Shown piece by piece: positions 1 through 6,293 of a stretch of 6,947 nt of DNA. Source of the stretch: Lentisphaeria bacterium UBA1784 (GTDB lineage Bacteria; Verrucomicrobiota; Lentisphaeria; Victivallales; Victivallaceae); NCBI GenBank assembly GCA_002315455.1, contig DCGG01000108.1:1-6947 (forward strand). The letters run 5' to 3'. The notes below the pieces were generated by a model, which saw only the letters and a list, made by a program, of their open reading frames with translations, did not search any database and was not told the origin of the DNA. Position 1 is the stretch's first letter; every line of letters starts with the position of its first letter. The translations under genes and the position numbers were made by a program.

Positions 1-64
1 CTTGCTGAAGAAGCGCATTTGTATCATTGGGAACCCAAAGATACAAATGCGCTTCTTCAGCAAG
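1..64. repeat. Near-perfect 64-bp palindrome (25-bp inverted repeat arms) at the window edge
   Basis: Positions 1-25 and 40-64 are exact reverse complements. The 14-base centre also folds: TTGGG (27-31) pairs with CCCAA (34-38), leaving one A/A mismatch (26/39) and a two-base loop. The whole stretch could therefore extrude as a cruciform or form one long RNA hairpin. It lies inside the methyltransferase gene read on the minus strand. The left arm reaches base 1, so the true arm may be longer. A fold-back (self-primed) assembly or amplification artefact is likely, but a real inverted repeat is not excluded, because the frame stays open through it. Confidence 0.9.
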
Positions 65-265
65 GACATTTTTAACCGGCATACTGCAAATTTCATCCAG
101 GGACAAGGTCCCGTATCGATTCAATCTCTTGTGTTCAGGAGCGACTTTCCCGGTTCGATTGTTGAATCGCCAAGGAGGATCAGCCAAAACTGTTGAGAAT
201 TTCTTTTCGCCAATAAACTGGGCAAAATCATCACCAACAGAAGATTTTTCTTTAAGACTGTTCAT
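1..265 (-). CDS. MT-A70 family DNA N6-adenine methyltransferase, N-terminal part (runs off left edge)
   Basis: Transfers a methyl group from S-adenosylmethionine to adenine N6 in DNA; here it is presumably the protective partner of the endonuclease just upstream. The 88 visible codons start at ATG 263-265, preceded by AGGAGG (271-276, 5-base spacing). The frame is not otherwise listed because it has no stop inside the window. Seen: catalytic DPPW motif at residues 29-32 (ADPPWRFNNRTGK), then APEHKRLNRYG and HLYLWVPN (residues 73-80), all typical of bacterial MT-A70 proteins, which are usually about 190-220 residues. From codon 81 the reading passes into the second arm of the palindrome (DTNALLQQ). 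This part may be artefactual, although NALLQQ still resembles the NALLPEG I recall from the family. Only 15 bases separate it from the endonuclease stop, so the two are likely co-transcribed. The codons are AT-rich compared with ispF. Confidence 0.88.
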   Translation of the reverse strand, partial: MNSLKEKSSVGDDFAQFIGEKKFSTVLADPPWRFNNRTGKVAPEHKRLNRYGTLSLDEICSMPVKNVLAEEAHLYLWVPNDTNALLQQ

Positions 266-280
266 AGGGACCTCCTGAAG

Positions 281-868
281 TCACATGTTGATGCAACTTC
301 TTTTTATACCGATTGCAATAATGGGACAGCCTGCGCCGCCCCCTCCTTCAATGCGAGGCAGGAGTTTTGACATATGCGTTGTACTTTGACCATAACTTGC
401 TCCCCTTCCCAACTCAACGAATAATTGCTGAAGTTCATCGCATCTGGTTACAATCACGCCCACGCTGACTGTTCTCAAGTCAAACAGCAGGCGAAAGTTA
501 TTCAGATCCCTATCGAAGAAGGGATCCTTGTTGTTCCACTCCAACTCCAAAGCCACACCTCTCTTATAGCAATCAATTTTGTGAGTAGGGGAATCGTGCT
601 CATTTGCATCAACAATGTACTTGGTATCAAACTTCTTTTCTTGCCAACCTCTTTGTTGCACCAAGTAACTGTCGATCCAGTCGGCAATTTTAGTTTTTCT
701 CCCGCCAGGTTCTATGATCCACTCAACAGGAATGACAAATTCAGACAACATGCTTACGATGTCGTTCCACTGATCCGGGAAATCATATTTCAAGACGGAA
801 GTAGCATGCCGCCACTCATAGATCTCGAATTTATCAAAAAGCTTCTGGGGAAACAAATCCAGTGCCAT
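281..868 (-). CDS. BglII/BstYI-like type II restriction endonuclease
   Basis: Predicted to cleave double-stranded DNA at a short palindrome; the family prototypes recognise AGATCT (BglII) and RGATCY (BstYI), but specificity here is untested. The product is 195 residues, close to family length. Seen: EWRHA near residue 18, GW..KKFDTKYIVDA at 74-88, PTHKID at 94-99, then a PD-(D/E)xK-type core with D99, E108, E110 and K114 (ALELEWNNKDPFFDRDLNNFR). The spacing matches BglII D84/E93/Q95 as I recall it. The C-terminal half has LGRGASYGQSTTHM and PRIEGGGGAGCP, both family-like. Start at 868 is chosen because GGAGGG lies 6 bases upstream (875-880); an in-frame ATG at 889 would place that ribosome site inside the coding region. 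The endonuclease gene precedes its methyltransferase. Low GC suggests horizontal acquisition. The gene itself contains AGATCC, GGATCC and AGATCT. Confidence 0.88.
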   Translation of the reverse strand: MALDLFPQKLFDKFEIYEWRHATSVLKYDFPDQWNDIVSMLSEFVIPVEWIIEPGGRKTKIADWIDSYLVQQRGWQEKKFDTKYIVDANEHDSPTHKIDCYKRGVALELEWNNKDPFFDRDLNNFRLLFDLRTVSVGVIVTRCDELQQLFVELGRGASYGQSTTHMSKLLPRIEGGGGAGCPIIAIGIKRSCINM

Positions 869-894
869 GATAGACCCTCCGTTTTTCATTTGGT

Positions 895-923
895 AATATA
901 ATGGCAAACTGAAAAAAAAGCAA
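895..923 (-). promoter_or_regulatory. Sigma70-type promoter for the restriction-modification pair
   Basis: On the minus strand, TTGCTT (918-923) and TATATT (895-900) are separated by exactly 17 bases, in an AT-rich gap between ispF and the endonuclease gene. Expected transcription start is near 888, giving a leader of about 20 bases that contains the GGAGGG ribosome site. No C-box-like operator or controller gene was seen. I found no clear terminator between the ispF stop (954) and this promoter, so read-through from ispF is possible. Confidence 0.6.
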
Positions 924-953
924 GTAAAAAATGGGTGCAGGATTCTTAAAAAT

Positions 954-1436
954 TCATTCCCGGGAGAGAAGCACCACGCAGTCTGCGGCGATCCCTTCAC
1001 CGCGGCCGGCGAAGCCCAGTTTCTCCGTGGTGGTCGCCTTGACCGAGACCCGGTCCAAAGGGAGGTCCATCGCCTTGGCGAGATTTGCCCGCATCGATTC
1101 TCGATAAGGAGCGAGTTTCGGCCTCTGGGCGATGATGGTGAGATCCAGATTGACGACCTTCCACCCGGAGAACTCCGGCAACGCCAGCACGCGGGCAAGA
1201 AGCTTCATGCTGTCGGCGCCGAGGTAGGCTGGGTCCTGATCCGGAAAGTGCATCCCGATGTCGCCCAGCGCCAGCGCCCCCAGCAGCGCATCCATGAGAG
1301 CGTGGACCGCCACGTCGGCGTCGCTGTGTCCCAGCAGGCCCTTTTCGCAGGGGATCCCCACGCCGCAGAGGATCAATTTGCGCTCCTCCGCGAGGCGGTG
1401 GACGTCATAGCCTTTTCCAATCCTGAAATCCGTCAT
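954..1436 (-). CDS. ispF: 2-C-methyl-D-erythritol 2,4-cyclodiphosphate synthase
   Basis: Cytosolic enzyme of the MEP (non-mevalonate) isoprenoid pathway. It cyclises 4-diphosphocytidyl-2-C-methyl-D-erythritol 2-phosphate to 2-C-methyl-D-erythritol 2,4-cyclodiphosphate with release of CMP, and normally acts as a trimer. The product is 160 residues, the usual length. Seen: GKGYDVHRL near the N-terminus, GHSDADV at 36-42, a helix starting at H45 (VHALMDALLGALALGDIG), FPD at 64-66, and the C-terminal KATTTEKLGFAGRGEGIAA. The metal ligands D11, H13 and H45 correspond to E. coli D8, H10 and H42. The ATG (1434-1436) overlaps the upstream gene's TGA as ATGA, with GGAGAG 4 bases upstream, indicating translational coupling. 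It is not fused to ispD, and no other MEP pathway gene is in the window. Confidence 0.97.
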   Translation of the reverse strand: MTDFRIGKGYDVHRLAEERKLILCGVGIPCEKGLLGHSDADVAVHALMDALLGALALGDIGMHFPDQDPAYLGADSMKLLARVLALPEFSGWKVVNLDLTIIAQRPKLAPYRESMRANLAKAMDLPLDRVSVKATTTEKLGFAGRGEGIAADCVVLLSRE

Positions 1437-2002
1437 TTTGCTCTCCGTTTCTCATAAGTTTCTGCAGGGTTCCCGATGGCGCAGGAGCCGATGGTCGCCG
1501 CAACGATGCCGATGGCGCAGGAGTAGGTCATCGCCAAATAGTCCAGGGAACCGTTTTTCACCAAAAGGATGAGGCCGAGAATCAGCATCGCTCCGCCGAG
1601 TGCCGCGTCCAGAAAGCACGCCCGGCCGGTTCCGGCGGAGTTCAGAGGAGGCATCCGGCGGAAACAACTCGCGCCGAGAAAGAACAGCCATCCGGCGACC
1701 GCAAGGGATCCTGCGGTGTCCGGACGGACCATCCATACCGTGCCCCATGCCGCCGCAACGGCCAGGGCTCCACCCGCCAAAAGCCGGCGGTCACGGCTCC
1801 TGTGCAGACATATCCATGCGGCAATCCCGATCCCGAACGTGAGCCCGAGGCGGAAAAAGAATACCGAAGAAACCGGAGCAAAGACCAGCATTCCCGCGAT
1901 GATCCCCATTCCGCCCAGCTGAAAACAGGGGGAGTCAAGCACCCGAAAAAGAGCCTGTTCCACTCCGCCGGACCGGGGAGGCCGTCTGCCGGAAACGATC
2001 AT
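1433..2002 (-). CDS. Six-helix integral membrane protein, possibly HdeD/DUF308-like
   Basis: A 189-residue inner-membrane protein of unknown function. Hydrophobic stretches lie at about 27-49, 51-67, 74-92, 98-114, 129-148 and 154-176, that is, three helix pairs separated by short basic loops (HRSRDRR, RR). Length, six helices and repeated G/P-rich two-helix units (for example LVFAPVSS and WMVRPDTAGSLAVAGWLFF) recall the HdeD/DUF308 fold. This is tentative: no diagnostic motif was recognised. The start at 2002 is supported by GGAGAG 4 bases upstream (2007-2012), the same spacing as ispF; the frame is open back to an ATG at 2104, but that start lacks a ribosome site and reaches into the terminator region. 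The stop overlaps the ispF start by 4 bases, so the two are probably made together. No convincing promoter was found. The last helix contains an exact 15-base in-frame repeat. Confidence 0.7.
   Translation of the reverse strand: MIVSGRRPPRSGGVEQALFRVLDSPCFQLGGMGIIAGMLVFAPVSSVFFFRLGLTFGIGIAAWICLHRSRDRRLLAGGALAVAAAWGTVWMVRPDTAGSLAVAGWLFFLGASCFRRMPPLNSAGTGRACFLDAALGGAMLILGLILLVKNGSLDYLAMTYSCAIGIVAATIGSCAIGNPAETYEKRRAK
1473..1523. repeat. 15-bp direct repeat, 36-bp period, inside the membrane protein gene
   Basis: CCGATGGCGCAGGAG occurs at 1473-1487 and again at 1509-1523. The 36-base offset is 12 codons, so both copies encode the same SCAIG stretch in the last transmembrane segment (SCAIG...TIGSCAIG). 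It looks like a small in-frame duplication or slippage product that leaves a Cys-Ala-Ile-Gly pattern on nearly the same helix face; a functional role is speculative. Confidence 0.8.
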
Positions 2003-2104
2003 TTTTCTCTCCACTTTTGCGGGGGAAAAGCTCCACACCGGAAGCCCTGCTGATCTTTCTCCGCAAAAAAACCGGGCAGGCAGGCCGTTTTTTCGCCGGA
2101 GCAA

Positions 2105-2152
2105 TAAAAAAACCGCCTCCCCGCGGTGTTCCCGTGGAAGGCGGAATTTTTT
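2105..2152 (-). terminator. Rho-independent terminator with T-runs on both sides
   Basis: The outer stem CCGCCT (2113-2118) pairs with AGGCGG (2139-2144). An inner stem CCGCGG (2121-2126) pairs with CCGTGG (2132-2137, one G-T wobble) around a 5-base loop. Read on the minus strand, the hairpin lies 14 bases or more after the stop of the small basic protein gene and is followed by seven T residues (2106-2112 complement). Read on the plus strand it is followed by TTTTTT (2147-2152), so it could work in both directions. It separates the small gene from the membrane protein/ispF pair. Confidence 0.85.
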
Positions 2153-2165
2153 ACCATCGCCAAGA

Positions 2166-2267
2166 TTACTTTTTCTTGTTGATGAGGGCGGCGATCTTCG
2201 CCTTGCAGCGGGCCAAATAAGCCTTACGACGGATCCGCTTCTGAACTTTGTTGCTCTGCTGTCCCAT
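2166..2267 (-). CDS. Small Lys/Arg-rich protein resembling the PVC superphylum signature protein
   Basis: A 33-residue protein with 8 Lys and 4 Arg and no acidic residue, beginning MGQQSNKVQKR and continuing IRRKAYLARCKAKIAAL before a KKK C-terminus. I recognise the MGQ..NKV.K..RR.AYL pattern from small proteins of Verrucomicrobia, Lentisphaerae and relatives; a short, basic, nucleic-acid- or ribosome-associated signature protein has been described for the PVC group. That identity is from memory and not verified. Reality as a gene is supported by ATG 2265-2267 with AAAGGA upstream (10-base spacing from AGGA), a strong promoter and a dedicated hairpin terminator, so it is a monocistronic unit. 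Composition suggests an RNA- or DNA-binding helix. A short ribosomal-protein-like peptide is an alternative. Confidence 0.8.
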   Translation of the reverse strand: MGQQSNKVQKRIRRKAYLARCKAKIAALINKKK

Positions 2268-2320
2268 GATTGACCATCCTTTGTGTATGAATCAAAAGTT
2301 TTCTGACCTTTCGTCTCCTT

Positions 2321-2349
2321 AATATAGACCGGAACTCCTTTTTTTTCAA
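2321..2349 (-). promoter_or_regulatory. Sigma70-type promoter of the small basic protein gene
   Basis: On the minus strand, TTGAAA (2344-2349) and TATATT (2321-2326) are separated by exactly 17 bases. The expected start is near 2314, giving a leader of about 47 bases. The -10 box is identical to that proposed for the restriction-modification pair. The closeness to consensus fits a well-expressed housekeeping gene. Confidence 0.7.
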
Positions 2350-2358
2350 GCGGAGGGA

Positions 2359-2387
2359 TTGTTTTAAGTGGGAAAAGGGGTTATTTT
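2359..2387 (+). promoter_or_regulatory. Possible promoter of the large transglutaminase-family gene
   Basis: TTGTTT (2359-2364) and TATTTT (2382-2387) are 17 bases apart on the plus strand, back to back with the minus-strand promoter at 2321-2349. The predicted leader is about 60 bases and includes AGGAGG (2441-2446). The match is weaker than for the divergent promoter. Apart from these elements, the 186-base divergent region (2268-2453) shows no other clear signal. Confidence 0.4.
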
Positions 2388-2453
2388 ATGTTGAGACAGT
2401 TCTTTTTCAAGGGACTGCCGGTTTGCAATGCCTGTTTTTGAGGAGGGTTACTC

Positions 2454-5400
2454 ATGCTTCGAAAATCTTTCATAATGATCCTGCTTCTGCTGCTCTCTCT
2501 GCAGCCGGGGCTTCTTTGGGCCGGCCCCCTGTCCCCGGAGACCGTCAGACAACTGGATGCGCAGGCCTCCCGGGAAAAATATCCCAAGGCGGATACGGTG
2601 CTCCTCCACGACCAGGAGAAATACCGCTACGAGAAGAGCGGTCTCTCCACCTACACCGACGTGTGCTACACCAAGGTGCTCACCGAGGCCGGACGGCGGA
2701 GTCTCCGGAGGCTCGCCTTCTCCTTCAACGCAAAATACTGTAAAATAACGATCCGGGAGGCGGAGATCATCCGCAACGGCAAGGTCATCCCGCTGAATCC
2801 GGCAAAAAACAGCAGGACCGTCATCGACTCCTCCGACATGAGTTCCAACATCTATGATCCGGACGATCTGACCACGGTGCTCGCCGTTCCCGGACTGCAG
2901 ATCGGCGACATCCTCTGCTGGTCCGTGGAAAGAGAACAGACCCATACTCCGACCCCCGGGATCTGGGGGACCGTCATCACGTTGCAGGGAACCGATCCAA
3001 TCCTTTACAACAGCGTGGAGATCGACGCGCCCAAGGAACTTCCTCTGCAGAAGATCGCCCTCAAAGACAAGGTCGAAGGCACCGTTTCCGCCACGAAAGC
3101 GGAGCAGGGTGACCGCATCCTCTACCGCTGGGAAGCCAAAAACATCCCGGCCGTCGAACCGGAACCCAATATGCCGAAAGTCTGGACCGTCAGCCAGCGG
3201 CTCCTGGTCAGCACCGCCGGAAGCTGGGAGGAGATCTCCCGCTGGTATGCCAAACTCTGCGAAACTCCGCTGAACGCGGTCTCCGATGAGATGCGGGAAA
3301 AGGTCAGTCAACTCGCTCCCGCCGGAAGCGCGGATGACAAGAAGGCGGCGGAGATCTTCCGCTTTGTCTCCCAGAAGATCCATTACACCGGACTCACGAA
3401 GGAGAAAAATGCGCCCGGTTATGAACCCCATCCCGTGAAGGACACCTTCGCCCAGCACCATGGTGTTTGCCGGGACAAGGCGGCGCTTCTTGTGGCCATG
3501 CTGCGGCTCGCAGGAATCAAGGCATGGCCCGCCCTCATCATGGCGGGAGACCCCAAGGACAGCGAAGTCCCCAACAGCTTCTTCAACCACGCTGTGGCGT
3601 GGGTGGAGATCCGCCCGGGACACCCCGAGGTCATGGACCCCACCGACGAAAGCACACGGGACTGGATGCCCGCCTACCTCTCCAACTGCAGCATCCTGCC
3701 GGCAAAACCGGAAGGGTCCCCGCTTCTGCGGACTCCGGTGCCGCCGGCCTCCCGGAACCGGCTTTCCATCAACACCGTCGCCGCCGTCACGCCCAACGAC
3801 GATATGGAAGTCCGGAGCGATCTCTCGTTTTCCGGACTGCAGGACGGCGCCTACCGCGGCTTTTTCATGGAAACGGCTCCCCGGCTCTGGGAGGAGAGCA
3901 TTGCCCGGTGGCTCCGGCGGGTGATCCCGACGGCAAAACTGAAAAACTCCTCGTTCACCCCGGAAAATCTGCAGGACACGTCGGTCCCCTTCGCCATCCG
4001 CATGGAATATATCATCCCCAAGGTCCTGACTCCCGGCGGCGGGACCCGGCATCTGGCGCTGCCCGAACTGGCGAAGGGATTCGGTCTGGGCAGAGACGGT
4101 CTCTTTTTCATGGGGCTCCGCAACTTTCCGCTGAAGCTGAAATATACCTCCGCCATCGAAGAACACTTCACCATCCGGTTGCCCAAGCGGCTGGAACTGC
4201 TGGCCATGCCGGCTCCGGAAAAGCAGGAACTGAAAGGGATCTGCTCCTTTCGGCGAAGCATGCGCTACCGGGATGGCGTGCTCTCCGGTTCCAGTTACCA
4301 GTCCTATGACGCGCTGGAGATCTCTCCGGCAGATTACGCGGCAGCACGCCGGATTCAAGGCCTGCAGAGGATAGCGCAGGACTCCTTCCCCGCCGTGCGT
4401 TTCGGCAGCGACATCCCCGTGACAGAACTGCAGAAGGAGTTTCCCGGCGCGGACAGTTATCTCATCTCCTCCTCCACGGAGATCGATATGTTCAACACCA
4501 CCTCCTGGGAAACCGTGGAGCGCACCTGCCGGATCGTTCTGAACCATGCGGGCGTCAAAAATTTCTCCAAGGTGGAAGTCCCCTATCTCCCCGCGACGGA
4601 ATCGGTTTCCATTCAGGCGATCGTCACCTCCGCAAAAGGGGTCCCTCACCTTCTCACGGAGGATTCCATACGGATCATGGACGCTCCGTGGCGGGCCTCC
4701 GCCCCCCGGTATCCGGAGTCGAAGATCCTCGTCGCCGCCCTCCCCGGTGTCGAACCCGGTGGTCAGATCGACCTGACTATCCGCAAGAAGACCTCTCAGG
4801 CGCCCTTCTTTTGGGAAGGCGTGCTTCTCGCCACCCATGCGCCCTCCGGCAAACGGACGGTGATCCTGCGTGCGCCCAGATTCATCCCGCTGAAATTCGC
4901 CCCGGTCCCCCAAGGGGTACAGTATCAGGAGCAAGTCCTGCGGGACAATCGGGTCGTCCGTACCTGGACCTGCGTCGCCAATGCAGCGGTGACGGAGGAA
5001 CAGCATCAAATGCCGCTCTGGGGATTCGCCCCTTCCGTGATGATCTCCAGCGGCAACTACAATCAGTACTGCGACGACCTGAACACAGCCCTGCGGCGGG
5101 AGGCGGAAAAACGCACCCCCGTGATCAAGGAGACGGTGAAGAAGATTCTTGCATCCGTCCCCGACAAGATGGAGGACAAGATCAAGGCGATCCGGGACTA
5201 CGTTGCGAAAAACGTCCGGCCGGCCGGGCCGAACCTCGACGAACTTCCATGGAGCAGTTTCTCCCCTCCGCAGGAGACCCTGCAGGCCGGATACGGCAAC
5301 AGTGCCGACCGGGCGATCCTGCTGGCGGCCCTGTTGAACGAAGCCGGGATCAGTACCGATTTCTATGCGGTATCTCCCTTCTGCTTCACGCCGGGCATCG

Positions 5401-6260
5401 TGAAATTTTACAAAAACTTTCCCAGCTGGAACTTTGAATCCATTCTGGTGCGGCCCAAGGATTTCTCCTCGTTTCTCAACGACACCGGAGAATTTGCGCA
5501 ACTGAAGACTGTGGCCGCCGAAGGCCGGCTGGCTCTGGATCTCACCCACAAAGAACCCACCGTCATTCATCCTTTCTCCATCTACCAGACGGAGACCGAC
5601 ATCGAATGCGTCGCCACCCCCAAAGATCCTCATGCCTCGCTGCGGATCCGCATGGAATTCCGGGGAACGGATTACGAGGAAATGGCGAAGAAATTCGCTC
5701 TGATGACGCCGCGGGAACGCCGGATTTTCCTCGAAAAACTCGTTTCCGCCCTTCCCAATGCGACGCTGTTAAGCGAAACCGCGAACTTTTCCGTCTATCC
5801 GGGTGTCCTGGAGATGCAGGTCTTCTACCCGAACTTCTTCCGGGACCTGAAAACCTACACCGAAGTGAATCTGCCGTATTTCACCATGTTTGCCAACCGG
5901 CTAAAAATCACCGGAAAATCCCGCAAGACCCCGCTCTGGATCAACAAAACCTCCAGGTTGCGGATCGACTATCTGCTGGAGTTCCCCGAGCGAATGATCC
6001 CCGCGGATGCCCTGCCGGAAAATTTCCGCTGGGGCCGTGCCGGACTGGCACTCTTTACGGGTGATACCAGCGTCTCTCAACGGCAGATCGCCATCTCCTG
6101 CAAACTCACGATCCATGCCGGAATGGTGATGCCGGAAGATTATTCGGAACTGGTCGGTCTCCATGATAAACTGGGGGACGTCTCCTCCCGTCAGCTCCTT
6201 TTTGTCCGCAAGAGCCATCAGGAGAAACCGGCCCCCGGCCACGGTGCCGCCAGAAAATGA
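2454..6260 (+). CDS. Secreted double DUF3857/transglutaminase-like protein with internal duplication
   Basis: A 1268-residue exported protein. Start 2454 has AGGAGG 7 bases upstream. Residues 1-23 form a signal peptide (RK, an I/L-rich core, cleavage near LWA/G). First half: DUF3857-like region about 50-290 (VLAVPGLQIGDIL, PG at 146-147), transglutaminase core about 290-400 with HHGVCRDKAALLVAMLRLAGI (C339), NHAVAWVEI (H379) and MDPTDE (D395), then a beta-rich DUF3858-like part ending near SPADYAA (D627). Second half: DUF3857-like about 660-880 (ALPGVEPGG, P764), transglutaminase-like about 900-1040, and a tail ending near MPEDYSE (D1229). Matching landmarks are 602-618 residues apart, so the gene arose by tandem duplication. 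In copy two the Cys position is S950 and the His position is F994. Transglutaminase-like folds of this family may act as proteases, cross-linkers or peptide-bond enzymes; the substrate is unknown. No cell-wall anchor or lipobox seen. A metallo-hydrolase gene follows by 33 bases. Confidence 0.88.
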   Translation: MLRKSFIMILLLLLSLQPGLLWAGPLSPETVRQLDAQASREKYPKADTVLLHDQEKYRYEKSGLSTYTDVCYTKVLTEAGRRSLRRLAFSFNAKYCKITIREAEIIRNGKVIPLNPAKNSRTVIDSSDMSSNIYDPDDLTTVLAVPGLQIGDILCWSVEREQTHTPTPGIWGTVITLQGTDPILYNSVEIDAPKELPLQKIALKDKVEGTVSATKAEQGDRILYRWEAKNIPAVEPEPNMPKVWTVSQRLLVSTAGSWEEISRWYAKLCETPLNAVSDEMREKVSQLAPAGSADDKKAAEIFRFVSQKIHYTGLTKEKNAPGYEPHPVKDTFAQHHGVCRDKAALLVAMLRLAGIKAWPALIMAGDPKDSEVPNSFFNHAVAWVEIRPGHPEVMDPTDESTRDWMPAYLSNCSILPAKPEGSPLLRTPVPPASRNRLSINTVAAVTPNDDMEVRSDLSFSGLQDGAYRGFFMETAPRLWEESIARWLRRVIPTAKLKNSSFTPENLQDTSVPFAIRMEYIIPKVLTPGGGTRHLALPELAKGFGLGRDGLFFMGLRNFPLKLKYTSAIEEHFTIRLPKRLELLAMPAPEKQELKGICSFRRSMRYRDGVLSGSSYQSYDALEISPADYAAARRIQGLQRIAQDSFPAVRFGSDIPVTELQKEFPGADSYLISSSTEIDMFNTTSWETVERTCRIVLNHAGVKNFSKVEVPYLPATESVSIQAIVTSAKGVPHLLTEDSIRIMDAPWRASAPRYPESKILVAALPGVEPGGQIDLTIRKKTSQAPFFWEGVLLATHAPSGKRTVILRAPRFIPLKFAPVPQGVQYQEQVLRDNRVVRTWTCVANAAVTEEQHQMPLWGFAPSVMISSGNYNQYCDDLNTALRREAEKRTPVIKETVKKILASVPDKMEDKIKAIRDYVAKNVRPAGPNLDELPWSSFSPPQETLQAGYGNSADRAILLAALLNEAGISTDFYAVSPFCFTPGIVKFYKNFPSWNFESILVRPKDFSSFLNDTGEFAQLKTVAAEGRLALDLTHKEPTVIHPFSIYQTETDIECVATPKDPHASLRIRMEFRGTDYEEMAKKFALMTPRERRIFLEKLVSALPNATLLSETANFSVYPGVLEMQVFYPNFFRDLKTYTEVNLPYFTMFANRLKITGKSRKTPLWINKTSRLRIDYLLEFPERMIPADALPENFRWGRAGLALFTGDTSVSQRQIAISCKLTIHAGMVMPEDYSELVGLHDKLGDVSSRQLLFVRKSHQEKPAPGHGAARK

Positions 6261-6276
6261 TCCGGGGCCTCCCGGA
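6261..6276 (+). other. Short perfect hairpin between the two plus-strand genes
   Basis: TCCGGG (6261-6266) and CCCGGA (6271-6276) form a perfect 6-bp stem around the loop GCCT, starting on the base after the stop codon and ending just before the AGGA ribosome site of the next gene. There is no T-run after it, so it is not an intrinsic terminator. It could slow 3' decay or tune translation of the downstream gene, or be chance in CCGG-rich DNA. Confidence 0.4.
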
Positions 6277-6293
6277 AGAAAGGATCTCCGTAA

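Noticed and set aside
425..901. 158-codon plus-strand frame opposite the endonuclease
   Set aside because: It is a shadow of the minus-strand gene, without a ribosome site or family motifs.
869..1198. N-terminal 110-codon extension of the endonuclease frame through the ispF gene
   Set aside because: It is an out-of-frame reading of ispF. The endonuclease has its own promoter and ribosome site, and homology begins at the ATG at 868.
2060..2100. A-run/T-run flanked GC segment (AAAAAAACCGGG to GGCCGTTTTTT) upstream of the membrane protein gene, considered as a second hairpin terminator
   Set aside because: Pairing is mostly A-T with a poor GC core; the strong terminator is the adjacent hairpin at 2113-2144.
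2448..5633. 1061-codon open frame on the minus strand, antisense to the transglutaminase-family gene
   Set aside because: It mirrors a GC-rich sense gene whose codon bias removes antisense stops. Its translation is rich in Gly, Arg and Asp with no recognisable domain, and the sense frame has a signal peptide, catalytic motifs and a ribosome site.
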